This document shows positions 27,973-37,332 of a stretch of DNA of 64,000 nucleotides, one piece after another (position 1 is the stretch's first letter; each line of letters starts with the position of its first letter). The position numbers and the translations under genes are program-made. The notes under the pieces were generated by a model. That model was not told the DNA's origin. It was given only the letters and a program-made list of their open reading frames with translations, and did no database searches. Origin of the DNA: Geobacter sp. OR-1 (lineage in GTDB: Bacteria > Desulfobacterota > Desulfuromonadia > Geobacterales > DSM-12255); the NCBI RefSeq assembly GCF_000813145.1, contig NZ_BAZF01000003.1, forward strand, positions 186,001-250,000. The letters are read 5' to 3'.

Positions 27973-30302
27973 CTGTCAACACCTCGATACTGTTCAACCA
28001 TCGCCAGAATAGCCTTGGTCCGGAACCCTCCGGCCAGTTCACGCAGTTTAGCGGCAAAAGATGCAAAGGCCGTCTCTTTCTGTTCCAGTGCCGCAGCCCA
28101 GGCCTCAATTTTCGACATGTCGCCCCTCATGGCCAGATCATACAATTCGTCCAGTTCAACCGGCGAGGGGGCGGCAAAGACCGAATCTTCCCTGACCGGG
28201 CCGCTCACCTCACCCTGTTGAGCCGGTTCCGGGGCGGTCATATCCCACTCGATCCCCAGCAGTGCCCCGATCTTGTCCAGAAGGAGGTCGATCCGGATCG
28301 GCTTGGGGAGGAAGTCGTCACAGGCAGCCACAAAAGCATCCTTGTCGATGCTTTTCGTTAAGGTTGCCGAAGCGCCGATGATCCTGGTCCGGTCCAGTTC
28401 CGGCCGTCGTCTCATTTCCAGGGCGGCAGCCAGCCCGTCCATTTCCGGCATGACCAGATCCATCAGTACCAGGTCCGGCCTATACTCGGCGCTCCGTTGC
28501 AACGCTTCCTTGCCGTTTCTGGCGGTATCGACTTCGAATCCGAGCGGCTCCAGCAGCGAAACAAACAGTGCGGCATTGCTGATATTGTCGTCAACGACCA
28601 GGATCCGTTTCGATTCCCCGCGGTAGCCGGTGACATGGTACTCAACAGCTTCCAGGGGGGCATCGCCGGCCATTATGGACGGCAGCTGCAACTCAATCAG
28701 GAATCTGCTCCCACGCCCCGGTTCGCTTTCCACGCTGATATGGCCATTCATCAGCCCCAGCAGTCGCTTGGTAATGTTCAGCCCCAGGCCGGTCCCTTCC
28801 CGGGCTTTCCGGTTGGTCGCCAACTGGGTGAACGGCTCGAAGATCGTATCCAGCTTGTCGGCCCGGATGCCGATACCGGTATCGACCACTTCGCAACTGA
28901 ACTGCTCCTCGCCTGTCGTCCCATAGCTTACTTGCATTTTAATGCTGCCGCGTTGGGTATACTTGACCGCGTTGGAGAGCAGATTCAGCAGAATCTGCCG
29001 GAGTTTGCGCTCATCCCCGCGGACGTACGGCGGTAAGGGGGTTACGGCCTGATACTCAAAACGGAGCTCTTTTTCCTCGGCATTCAGCTTGGTGAGGTTA
29101 TAAACCTGGCGGAGCAGGGCGGGGAGGTCAAAGGTGACATCTTCAATCTCCATCTTGTCCGCTTCGATTTTCCCCACATCCAGGATGTCGTTGATCAGGG
29201 TGAGTAGATGCTCGCCGCTGCTTTGCATTATCTCCAGCTGCTGGCGCTGGGACTCGGTCATGTTTCTCTGGCGCTTCAGTATCTGGGCATAACCGAGGAT
29301 GGCGTTCAGCGGTGTCCGGAGTTCGTGGCTCATGCTGGAGAGGAAATCGCTTTTGGCCCGGTTGGCGGTCTCGGCCTGTTCTTTGGCCAGCTGCATCTCC
29401 GCGTTGGTTGATTGCAGCTCGTTGTTGGCCGTGGCAAAGGCATCGGTCAGGTGATTGACCCCCTCGATCAGGTCGCGCCATTCGCCTTTAAACTGCGTTG
29501 CATTGCTCCGGACTGCCAGGTTGCCGGCCTGCACCCCGCTGATGATCGTCTCTGTTTCACGCAGTACCTGGCGGATCGTATTTTTCATGCTGGAAAAGGC
29601 AAGCGCCAGTGCACCCAGCTCGTCGGTCCGCTCGATCTCGATATTGCGGCTCAGGTCACCGTGGGCGATATCGTTGGCAACGGCGACGATCCGGGCAAAA
29701 GGCCTGGTTGCCATGGTTATAAGCATATACGCCAGAATCGAACTCAACAGCGTAAAGAATGCCGCCAGGCCGAGCCCCTGCAAGACCAGCTTCCGCTCGG
29801 TATCCCGCATCGATTTTTTCGAGAATCCGAGCCTGATCCAGCCGATATTCTGCTGCACCTTTGCCGCACTGTCGCTGCTGCCGATGAAATCCAGTTCGTC
29901 ACTGGCCTGGATGGCATTGATCGGCGCAAAGAACAGGAAATAGTCGTCCCATTCAACCATGGAGATGGATCTGTCGCGCCGGAGAATCGGGGTTTTGGAT
30001 GCTGCCGGTACCCCGTCGTGAACCATTATCTCCAGGCCGGAATCGTAAAAGGTGACCGAAGAGACCTCGGAATTGGCCCTGAGAAAGGCAACGGCATGTT
30101 TGATCTGCTCGGGGTTGCGCGACAATAGGGGGAGTTCGCCGGTTTTGGTAGCAAGGGTGGTGATCGTCTCGGCGCGTTTCAGGATTTCGCTCCGGACGAT
30201 CCGTTTTTCAGTCCGGACCGATTCGTAGGTGTAACTGAGAGAGACCAGCGCCAGAACCGGGATCATGAACAACAGAGCCTTAGTTCTGAAGGACATCCTC
30301 AT
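27969..30302 (-). CDS. Membrane hybrid histidine kinase
   Basis: A 777-residue kinase with helix 1 at about 8-26, a periplasmic region of about 140 residues, helix 2 near 175-200 and HAMP. The dimerisation domain has His in [16 protein letters not shown], followed by an ATPase domain ([25 protein letters not shown]). A receiver has Asp in [16 protein letters not shown] helical C-terminal tail (about 690-777, [17 protein letters not shown]) is common in these BarA-like hybrids. Its start overlaps the preceding binding-protein gene and its stop overlaps the next kinase gene, each by four bases, so the three products are made together. I infer that the periplasmic binding protein reports ligand to this kinase, like LuxP to LuxQ. 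Confidence 0.92.
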
Positions 30303-31184
30303 GGAAAGACCCTTTTGGCGGTCCTGACGAGCTGTTCAGGGAGGCTGATCTTCATCCGCCGTGCGGTTTCCGTGTTCAGATACAGTTCGAACCGTTTGCC
30401 CGGTGCGGGGGGGAACTGGCCGATATTGACTCCGTGCAGCGCCTTGGTGGCATATTCGCCGATGGTTCTGCCGACGCCTACCATGTCCACTACCAGGGCC
30501 AGGAGCGCCCCCTGCTTGACATGCCGTTCCGAAATTCCCAACAGCGGGATGCCGCGCCGGAACGAGAGCAGGTACGCCTCATCCATTGCCGCGGTTGTCA
30601 GCAGCGAGGTGTCCGGAAGCAGCAGGATCGCATCCGCCTCATCGAGCTGGCGCACCGTATCGACCAGTTCGTATGGCGATCTGACGCTGTAGGAGTTGAA
30701 CAGGGGGATCTGCTCGCGGGCCAGGAGGCTTAACTGTTCGCGGCTTCCGACCACGGCGATTCTTCTGATCGACTGGAGATTGTTCTTCAAAAGCTCGGCA
30801 TAGGGGCGGACCGGGGTAGCGAGATAAAAGCCGGTCATGTTTTGTCGCTTCACCTGCGGCGGCGTCACTACCAGGTCGAAGATAACCGATATCGACGGGG
30901 GGAGCGTTATTGCTTCGGCCAGCGACTCCTTGCCGAGCGCAATGACCACTTTCGCCTCTTCGCGCTCAACTATGCTCTTGAGCCGCCCCTTGACCTCGGT
31001 CGGGGTGTAGATTTTGATCGAGGCAGAGAGGGGTTTTTTTGACGCCGGCAATGATATCCAGCGCTGGTTTAAGCTGCGTATCGCCGACCAGAACGACCTC
31101 GGCGGCGCCGGCATTACCGGAGATGACAGTTATGAACAACAGAGCGAGGACAAGGCGAAAACAGGGTATCGTATAGCTGGACAT
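30299..31184 (-). CDS. ABC-type periplasmic binding protein (TrpX/YtfQ-like sensor), apparent frameshift
   Basis: A 294-residue exported protein once one base is removed. The first frame from 31184 encodes a signal peptide ([18 protein letters not shown]... ending GNAGA) and [18 protein letters not shown]; the second gives the rest, including [29 protein letters not shown] and [20 protein letters not shown]. These match the ABC substrate-binding family PF04392 (TrpX-like). The frames meet at seven T on the plus strand (31034-31040); six would join IIAGVKK to [11 protein letters not shown]. The four-base overlap with the membrane kinase gene and the lack of permease or ATPase genes argue that it is a sensor component rather than a transporter part. 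A TonB receptor gene lies 181 bases upstream. Confidence 0.8.
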
Positions 31185-31365
31185 TATTCGGGGTGTTCCA
31201 TTCTCATTAATTCCGACGCTGCCACTACGAATACGCGTAACAGCGTGAAAAGTCAAGGTGATTTGCGGAAATGGCCGCTTATCCGCATCATCCCGTGTCT
31301 GTTCGGAGATATACGGAAGAGGGGCGGGCAATAAACGCTCCACTGTGCTCGCTTGGGGGATAAGG

Positions 31366-33339
31366 TCAGAACTTGAATCGCAACCCGCCTTCAACCCAGC
31401 GCTGGGGGTTTGGAAAAAGGGAGTAGGTGTACGACGAGCCGCTGAACAGGTTGTGGACCGTGCCGAACAGTTCCGCTGACGTGGTATCGGTGAGCTGAAA
31501 CCGTTTGGTAGCGGTCAGGTCCCAGATGAAGTTGTTGTATTTCGCCCCTTGTGAGGCATCCAGGTTCCACCAGGTCTGCTGGCCGTAGAGATCAACATTC
31601 AGCGATTTCCGGTCGTCATAGCGGAAGCGGAGCTGGGTCAAGTAATTGTCCTGCCCCGGAGCTGCGGAATCAGGGCTTATCCGCACATAGCTGAATGCCG
31701 CCTTTAATGACAGATCATAAAACGGCACGGTCTCTGCCCCCAGTTCGTACCCCTGCCGGGTTACATTCCCGTTGTTGACGGTATAAAACATGACTGGCGA
31801 CAGCGCGGTCTGGGTCAGCTCGTCCTTCATATCGTGGCGGAACAGGACGGCCGACAGGTTCAGGTAATCGCACACCCCGGATTCTATCCCGGCCTGGAAC
31901 GACCAGACCTGCTCTGGTTTGAGGTCCGGGTTCGGCTTGAGCATCGGCCCGCCCCCCTGCATGTTGGTCAGCACCGGAGTAGTGAACCCCCGGGCAACCG
32001 AGGCCCTGGCCACAGTGCGATCCGCCAGCTGCCAGGCGATCCCCAGACTCGGGGAGACAAAGCCGCCGGCAATGTTGTTATGGTCATAGCGGATACCAGG
32101 GGTAACGCTTACCGGTCCCAGGGTCACGGTGTCGTTGGCATAGAGCGCCCAGCGGGTGATATCCGGGTAGACGGTGCTGCTGGCCGGAAGACTGAGCGCC
32201 GTCGACAGGATCGGGCCGAATTTGGTGGTTGCTTCGACATCGCCGTAGCTCCCTTCGCCTCCCAGCACCGCGTTGTGCATGCCGCTGCTGTAGGTCAGGC
32301 GGATGCCGCCGCCGATAGTCTTGTCGACGTCATTTAAGCCGTTGTAGAGATCCCCCGATGGGCGCAGGATAGAAAAAGTATCGTCTTTGATCCTGACGGA
32401 ATGGAGGTTCACATGCAGGCTAAGGTCGTCGGTGAAGCGGTAGGCGGCCTCGCCGTTGACGAAGAAGGTACTGGCATCAAAATGCCCCTCAAGCTGTTGA
32501 CCAAACCGGATCGCCTTCGGCGGGGCATAGGTTTCGGCCGGGTCCATGTAGCCGGAGCTGACCGTCAGGGTCAGGTCGCTGGTCGGGGAGACAGTGAGTT
32601 TACCGAACAGGGAGTTCTTGAGCAGATGGACGACCCGTAGTCCCTGCGATTCCTGTCGGCCGGCATGGAGGTAGTATTCCACCGGCCCGGCCTTGCCGGA
32701 CAGTTCACCACCGTAGTCCAGCGATTTGGCCTCGCCAATGGAGCCGTACAGACTGCCGTGCGGTAGGAGTGTATCGCCGGTATCCTTGGTAATGATGTTG
32801 ATCACCCCTCCCAGGGCCGAGCCCCAGGCAGAGGATGCCGCCCCCTTGACGATCTCGATCCGTTCGATGATCTGCAGCGGCACCATGAAGGACATGGAGA
32901 CCTCGCCGGAGAGGAGGTTGAGCGGCACGCCGTCGATTTTGACCGCCACATGGGTCGGTTTGGACCCTTGGATATGAAGACCCGAATGGGTAACGAAATC
33001 GGGAATACCAAAATCGACGAACAGCCCCGGCACCCGGCTCAGCACCTCGTCCACGGTGTGGGCGTTCATCTTTTCGATTTCTCCAGCCGTAATTACGATC
33101 ATGTTTTCCGCGGTCTGGGAGAGCGGCTTATCGGTCCGGGTGGCGGACTCCACAATCAGGTCCTTTTCCTCCCAGAAGAGCTGCAGCTCTTCCCGGGTGG
33201 CAAGCGCCAGATCGTCGCTTCTGATCTTCCCATGGCTCTGTGCTGCAGCCGGCAGGGCCAAGGCGAGCAGCGGTATGGCATAGATCGCTCCCTTTAGCAC
33301 TGAGAGTCTGTTGCCGCGCCTTTTGCCGGTCCTTGTCAT
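31366..33339 (-). CDS. TonB-dependent outer membrane receptor
   Basis: A 657-residue outer-membrane transporter. The signal peptide spans about 1-34 (IYAIPLLALALPAAAQS). The plug domain (about 55-180) contains ENMIVITAGEIEKM and ends in SALGGVINIITK. A 22-stranded barrel follows with GFTTPVLTNMQGGGPMLKPN and terminates in an aromatic residue (RFKF), as required for outer-membrane insertion. A TonB box cannot be assigned with confidence. The closest types are BtuB/FepA/CirA-like receptors for iron complexes, cobalamin or similar ligands; the substrate is not determinable. It is followed by a binding protein and two sensor kinases in the same direction, which may sense the same ligand. Confidence 0.92.
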   Translation of the reverse strand: MTRTGKRRGNRLSVLKGAIYAIPLLALALPAAAQSHGKIRSDDLALATREELQLFWEEKDLIVESATRTDKPLSQTAENMIVITAGEIEKMNAHTVDEVLSRVPGLFVDFGIPDFVTHSGLHIQGSKPTHVAVKIDGVPLNLLSGEVSMSFMVPLQIIERIEIVKGAASSAWGSALGGVINIITKDTGDTLLPHGSLYGSIGEAKSLDYGGELSGKAGPVEYYLHAGRQESQGLRVVHLLKNSLFGKLTVSPTSDLTLTVSSGYMDPAETYAPPKAIRFGQQLEGHFDASTFFVNGEAAYRFTDDLSLHVNLHSVRIKDDTFSILRPSGDLYNGLNDVDKTIGGGIRLTYSSGMHNAVLGGEGSYGDVEATTKFGPILSTALSLPASSTVYPDITRWALYANDTVTLGPVSVTPGIRYDHNNIAGGFVSPSLGIAWQLADRTVARASVARGFTTPVLTNMQGGGPMLKPNPDLKPEQVWSFQAGIESGVCDYLNLSAVLFRHDMKDELTQTALSPVMFYTVNNGNVTRQGYELGAETVPFYDLSLKAAFSYVRISPDSAAPGQDNYLTQLRFRYDDRKSLNVDLYGQQTWWNLDASQGAKYNNFIWDLTATKRFQLTDTTSAELFGTVHNLFSGSSYTYSLFPNPQRWVEGGLRFKF

Positions 33340-33383
33340 CTTGATCGCCTCGGAAAATTTAGTATAGATCGGTACACCCCCTT

Positions 33384-33411
33384 AACATACCGTGAAACCA
33401 CAGTTTGTCAA
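33384..33411 (-). promoter_or_regulatory. Predicted promoter of the TonB receptor gene
   Basis: Minus strand TTGACA (33411-33406), a 16-base spacer and TATGTT (33389-33384) lie about 45 bases before the ATG at 33339. No clear Fur box (GATAATGATAATC-like) was seen around it. Confidence 0.55.
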
Positions 33412-33530
33412 GGGATTCCGGGGGTGTTGATGTACTAAGGATGTAACACGAATTGCATATTGGACTTGCAGAGTGGTAATTTTCACGGTAAAAAGAGCGT
33501 AATTTTTGCATACCAAATCAGCGAGGCGTT

Positions 33531-34196
33531 ATGAAAATTAGCTTAAAATGTGCCGGTTTATTAATTGTTGCCCTGTTCATTTTTTTTCTTCCGGCTTTGT
33601 CTCACGCCCGGATTGCATCACCGCCACCTGAGTTGACATCGATATTCAACGACTTTGCGGAACTTGAAACCGCATTCAAGTCTGGCAACTGGGATGGAGC
33701 ACTGAGTGCAACCGGCAAGATTGATATGACATTCAACCGGATGTTGCCCCAACTAAAAAAGGACCTCAAAACCAATCCGGAAAAAACATACAATGAAATC
33801 AGCAATAATATTAAGAAGTCTTTGAATGAAAAGAGCTCTGTGGCTACCCAAAGAAATTTCATTGAGTTGCATAGGTTTATTTTTACGTTGTCAAGTAATT
33901 ATGAATATAAAACCCGGCCGATATTTATCGTTATTGGCAAATATATAGCAGAAGCAGAAGAAGCCAATAATATAAAAAATTACCATAGAGTGGTGAGCGA
34001 ACTGGATGAAATAATCACTATTTTTGGTTTTGTTGAGAATTACTTGGATAACAAGGCCGCCAAGCGGCAAAAGGTTGAGGGAATAAAAACAATACTCAAT
34101 GAAATAAGGGTAGCGGGAATAAATAAAAAGAGTGACACAATCAAAACCGGGCTAAAATCTTTGAAAAAGATGCTCACTTCCTTAATCCAAAACTAA
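33531..34196 (+). CDS. Hypothetical exported helical protein, AT-rich
   Basis: A 221-residue protein I do not recognise. Residues 1-26 are a clear signal peptide (LLIVALFIFFLPALSHA). The mature part is Lys/Asn/Glu-rich and mostly helical, starting SPPPELTSIFNDFAELETAF, with no cysteines or known motif. It could be a periplasmic helical-bundle protein. The base composition is much more AT-rich than the neighbours, and AAA/AAT codons are frequent, suggesting recent transfer or relaxed selection. A GAGG-like sequence (gcgaggcgtt) precedes the ATG. It stands alone between the TonB receptor (divergent) and tRNA-Ser. Confidence 0.7.
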   Translation: MKISLKCAGLLIVALFIFFLPALSHARIASPPPELTSIFNDFAELETAFKSGNWDGALSATGKIDMTFNRMLPQLKKDLKTNPEKTYNEISNNIKKSLNEKSSVATQRNFIELHRFIFTLSSNYEYKTRPIFIVIGKYIAEAEEANNIKNYHRVVSELDEIITIFGFVENYLDNKAAKRQKVEGIKTILNEIRVAGINKKSDTIKTGLKSLKKMLTSLIQN

Positions 34197-34328
34197 ATTG
34201 CCAAAGACCCGGATTTAATCACACACAGTAATCTATATAAAAAAATTACCTTGTAAAATCTTTGGCCAACTCAAGACTGACAAGCATTACACCTGCCGTA
34301 CTTCATACTTACTATAATTCAAACAGAA

Positions 34329-34360
34329 CAAGGGGTCGCGGATATAACCGCGACCCCTTG
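34329..34360 (-). terminator. Rho-independent terminator after tRNA-Ser
   Basis: A perfect 13-bp stem (34329-34341 with 34348-34360) closes a six-base loop and is followed on the minus strand by TTCTGTTT. It begins seven bases past the encoded CCA end of the tRNA gene. Confidence 0.8.
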
Positions 34361-34367
34361 CTTTAAC

Positions 34368-34455
34368 TGGCGGAGAGGCAGGGATTCGAACCCCGGGTGA
34401 GTTTCCCCACACCTGATTTCGAGTCAGGCACCATCGACCACTCGGACACCTCTCC
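34368..34455 (-). tRNA. tRNA-Ser (anticodon CGA)
   Basis: An 88-base gene with encoded 3' CCA. The acceptor stem GGAGAGG pairs with CCTCTCC. The anticodon stem CCTGA/TCAGG closes loop CTCGAAA, giving anticodon CGA, which reads UCG serine codons. The long variable arm (GTGGGGAAACTCAC) is the class II feature of tRNA-Ser, and the T loop GGTTCGAATCC is canonical. It follows tadA in the same direction. No integrase or direct-repeat attachment site was seen beside it. Confidence 0.97.
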
Positions 34456-34508
34456 AGAAGGGTTTCTATATATCTCATCTGAGAAAGAATTTCAATCAAT
34501 CTGTTGCA

Positions 34509-34985
34509 TCACTCTTCAGTAATGCCCTTTTTTTGTTTCCGCAGCTGCCGGAAAAAGCTGCTGAGCAGCTCTGCGCACTCCTCGCCGCGCACGCCGCTGG
34601 TAACGTCAAAGCGGTGATTCAGGCGGCTGTCGCAGGAGAGGTCGTAGAGTGAGCCGGCGGCCCCCCCTTTCGGATCGAAGCAGCCGAAGACCAATCGGTC
34701 GATCCTGGCCAGGATTGCGGCTCCCATGCACATGATGCATGGTTCCAGGGTCACATACAGGGTGGCGCCGGAGAGCCGCCAGTTGCCGGCGCGTTGGGCG
34801 GCACGGCGGATGGCGATCAGCTCCGCATGGGCTGCCGGGTCCTGCCGCGTCTCTCTGAGGTTGTAGCCGGAGCCTAATACCCTGCCGTCGCGCACGATCA
34901 CGGCGCCGATCGGAACCTCGTTCCTGGCCCCGGCCTTGCGGGCCGCCTTGATTGCCTCACCCATCCAGTAATGGTCGTCTTTCAT
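34509..34985 (-). CDS. tadA: tRNA-specific adenosine deaminase
   Basis: A 158-residue zinc enzyme that converts A34 of tRNA-Arg(ACG) to inosine. It has the deaminase motif HAELIAI (zinc His and catalytic Glu) and the second zinc motif PCIMCMG. Further family hallmarks are NEVPIGAVIV near the N-terminus and FGCFDPKGGAAGSLY. The length is normal. The start MKDDHYWMGEA is chosen because it lies 10 bases after the upstream 81-residue gene; an in-frame GTG at 35042 would overlap that gene by 47 bases. It is the last protein gene of the plsC-to-tadA run, just ahead of tRNA-Ser. Confidence 0.95.
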   Translation of the reverse strand: MKDDHYWMGEAIKAARKAGARNEVPIGAVIVRDGRVLGSGYNLRETRQDPAAHAELIAIRRAAQRAGNWRLSGATLYVTLEPCIMCMGAAILARIDRLVFGCFDPKGGAAGSLYDLSCDSRLNHRFDVTSGVRGEECAELLSSFFRQLRKQKKGITEE

Positions 34986-34995
34986 TAGGGAGGCT

Positions 34996-35241
34996 CTATA
35001 CAGGAGTTTTTCTTGCGAGGATCTTCCGGCCGATATCGGCACCCACCTTGAACCCCAGGAGCAGCAGAGGGGCGGCGTGGAGGCAGAGGTCGAAAATGTC
35101 CAGCGGCCTGTGGAGTGTGCCGTTCATCAGCATCCGGAGCTTTTCGGCAAGGTGGGGTTCGCTGAAATAGGGCGCCGGGCCGAGGATCAGCGCCAGGGGG
35201 ACGAGCAGCCGGTAGCGGAAGAGCGTGGCGAGCGCGATCAT
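34996..35241 (-). CDS. Small conserved membrane protein (81 aa)
   Basis: An 81-residue protein with a hydrophobic segment at about 10-25 (YRLLVPLALILGPAPYF) and a second at about 55-67 (HAAPLLLLGF). Between them is the distinctive EPHLAEKLRMLMNGTLHRPLDIFDL. I know this pattern from small proteins often labelled 'RND transporter' in databases, a label the size does not support. It begins three bases after the RNase J stop and ends ten bases before tadA, so it is co-transcribed. Function unknown; a helper membrane peptide is one possibility. Confidence 0.75.
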   Translation of the reverse strand: MIALATLFRYRLLVPLALILGPAPYFSEPHLAEKLRMLMNGTLHRPLDIFDLCLHAAPLLLLGFKVGADIGRKILARKTPV

Positions 35242-35244
35242 TGC

Positions 35245-36921
35245 TTACATCTCCAGGATCAGGGGGAGGATCACCGGCCGCCGTTCGATGCTCTTCTTGA
35301 AGAACCGCCGGAGTGCAGCCCGAACCTCCTGCTTGACTTCATTGAGGTCGCCCATGACCTCGGGGCTGAGTTCCGAGAGCCTGTCGGTCACCACCCGGCG
35401 CGTAGCGTCCAGATAATCCTGGCTCTCGTCTTCAAAGACAAACCCGCGCGAGACAATGTCCGGACCGTAGATAATCTGGCCGTTGTACATGGCAATCCCG
35501 ATGATCACGATCACCATGCCGTCTTCGGAGAGGTGTTTGCGATCCTTCAGGACGATCTCCCCCACATCGCCAATCCCCTTGCCGTCCACAAAGACCCTGC
35601 CGTTCTCGACCTGGTCGATGATGCACCCTTCCCCTTCGGCAAAGGCGATGACGTCGCCGTTGTTGGCCACAATGCACCGTTCGGCCGGTATCCCCACACG
35701 CTGGGCCAGCCTGGCATGGCACACCAGGTGGCGGTACTCGCCATGGACCGGGATGAACCAGTCCGGCCGGGTGAGGTTGAGGATCAGTTTCAGCTCTTCC
35801 TGGCTGGCGTGGCCGGATACATGGACTTCCGAGACCTGCTCGTGGAAAACCTCGGCGCCGCGGCGATAGAGGTGGTTGATCATGTCGGTGATGGTCTTCT
35901 CGTTGCCCGGGATGACACGGGAGGAGAGGATCACCGTATCTCCGGGCGCCAGCTTGATCTGCTTGTGGTCGTCCATGGCAATCCGGGTCAGGGCGCTCAT
36001 CGGTTCCCCCTGGGAACCGGTGCTGATGATGCAGACCTCTTCCCGGGGGAGATGGGGAAGCTCTTTCAAATCGATGAGGAGACCGTCCGGAACCCGGAGA
36101 TAGCCGAGTTCCCTTGCTATCTGGACGTTGGCGACCATGGATCTCCCGTTGAGCAGCACTTTGCGGCCGCAGCTGAGCGCAGCCTCCACGACCTGCTGGA
36201 CACGGTGAATATTGCTGGAAAAGGCCGCGACGATTATTCTGCCCGGACATTTGGGGAACAGCTCGTGAAACGCCTCGCCGACCGCCCGCTCGGAGATGGT
36301 GTACCCCTCGCGCTTGACGTTGGTGGAGTCGGACATCAGCGCCAGGACACCTTCCTCGCCGTAGCGCGCGAACGAGGCCAGGTCGGTCAACTCGCCGTCC
36401 ACCGGCGTCTGGTCGATCTTGAAGTCGCCGGTATGGATGACCGTTCCTTCGGGGGTCCGGATGGCCAGGCCGCAACCATCGACAATGGAATGGGTGACGC
36501 GGATGAACTCGACGGTAAAGCAGCCGGCCGTAACCGATTCGCGCGGCTTTACCACCCGCAGGTCGACTTTTTCGTCCAGGTGGAACTCTTTGAGCTTGGC
36601 CTTGACCAGCCCCAGGGTCAGGGCAGTGCCGAAGATCGGCGGGTTGATTTCCGGCAGTACGTATGGAAGCGCGCCGATATGGTCTTCGTGACCATGGGTA
36701 AGGAAGATCCCGCGGATCCGCTCGACCCGGTCGCGCAGGTAGGTTATGTCCGGCACCACCAGGTCGATGCCGAGCATCGAGGCGTCGGGAAACATCAGCC
36801 CGCAGTCGACCACGATGATTTCGTCGCCGTACTCGAACAGGGCCATGTTCAGACCGATCTCCCCGAGACCGCCGAGCGGAATGATCTTGAGGCCCGAGTT
36901 GTCCTTTGTCAAAGTGTCCAT
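35245..36921 (-). CDS. rnj: Ribonuclease J
   Basis: A 558-residue metallo-beta-lactamase/beta-CASP ribonuclease for RNA processing and decay. The metal site HGHEDHIGALPY (around 75-86) and IIPLGGLGEIGLNM near the start are typical, as are GDFKIDQTPVDG and the beta-CASP segments STGSQGEPMSALTRIA and VHVSGHASQEELK. The C-terminal domain is complete, and the length fits the family. RNase J has 5'-exonuclease and endonuclease activity and is found mainly in species lacking some E. coli-type degradosome parts. It lies six bases after the 132-residue gene and three before the 81-residue gene, in a tight operon. Confidence 0.95.
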   Translation of the reverse strand: MDTLTKDNSGLKIIPLGGLGEIGLNMALFEYGDEIIVVDCGLMFPDASMLGIDLVVPDITYLRDRVERIRGIFLTHGHEDHIGALPYVLPEINPPIFGTALTLGLVKAKLKEFHLDEKVDLRVVKPRESVTAGCFTVEFIRVTHSIVDGCGLAIRTPEGTVIHTGDFKIDQTPVDGELTDLASFARYGEEGVLALMSDSTNVKREGYTISERAVGEAFHELFPKCPGRIIVAAFSSNIHRVQQVVEAALSCGRKVLLNGRSMVANVQIARELGYLRVPDGLLIDLKELPHLPREEVCIISTGSQGEPMSALTRIAMDDHKQIKLAPGDTVILSSRVIPGNEKTITDMINHLYRRGAEVFHEQVSEVHVSGHASQEELKLILNLTRPDWFIPVHGEYRHLVCHARLAQRVGIPAERCIVANNGDVIAFAEGEGCIIDQVENGRVFVDGKGIGDVGEIVLKDRKHLSEDGMVIVIIGIAMYNGQIIYGPDIVSRGFVFEDESQDYLDATRRVVTDRLSELSPEVMGDLNEVKQEVRAALRRFFKKSIERRPVILPLILEM

Positions 36922-36927
36922 TGGTGC

Positions 36928-37326
36928 CTACCTTCCGGCAGGGGTGGTATTGACCAGCAGGGCAATCCTGTCATCACACCGTTTGATCCATTCGGTGCCG
37001 GGTGAATAGAGGCTGCGGACTGCATAGAATGAGCTCCTCAGCGCCCGGTATGCCAGCAAGGCCTTGCGCGGATCTCTTTGTTCCAGTTCCTGTCCCAGAT
37101 TCCAGAGCCGTTCCGCCGAGCGGCCAATCAGTGGGCTCAACGGGGTGTACATATGCAGGGAGGCTTCGTAGGCCGCTATGGCGGCGATCGCGTCCCCTTT
37201 GGCCATGGCCTCCTCACCCTTGGAGTACTGGTACCATTGACGGTACTGGGTATTCCCCCAGATCAGGAGGATCGATATGACAGCAGCCACAGTAACGTGT
37301 TCCGCTATGGTGCGGGCTTTACTCAT
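36928..37326 (-). CDS. Membrane-anchored hypothetical protein with TPR-like helices
   Basis: A 132-residue protein with one N-terminal membrane helix (about 8-25, EHVTVAAVISILLIWGN). A soluble helical part follows, YSKGEEAMAKGDAIAAIAAYEASLHMYTPL, that resembles a single tetratricopeptide-type repeat. It is probably anchored in the inner membrane with the repeat outside. I do not recognise a named family. It lies six bases after the 59-residue membrane-protein gene and six before RNase J, so it belongs to the same operon. Role unknown. Confidence 0.75.
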   Translation of the reverse strand: MSKARTIAEHVTVAAVISILLIWGNTQYRQWYQYSKGEEAMAKGDAIAAIAAYEASLHMYTPLSPLIGRSAERLWNLGQELEQRDPRKALLAYRALRSSFYAVRSLYSPGTEWIKRCDDRIALLVNTTPAGR

Positions 37327-37332
37327 ATAACG

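Noticed and set aside
34200-34500. Integrative element at tRNA-Ser
   Set aside because: No integrase gene, no repeated tRNA 3' end and no cargo genes nearby.
35077-37005. A 642-codon open frame on the plus strand opposite RNase J
   Set aside because: It is a shadow of a GC-rich gene: low-complexity Asp/His/Gly-rich product without known domains, while the minus strand carries a complete RNase J.
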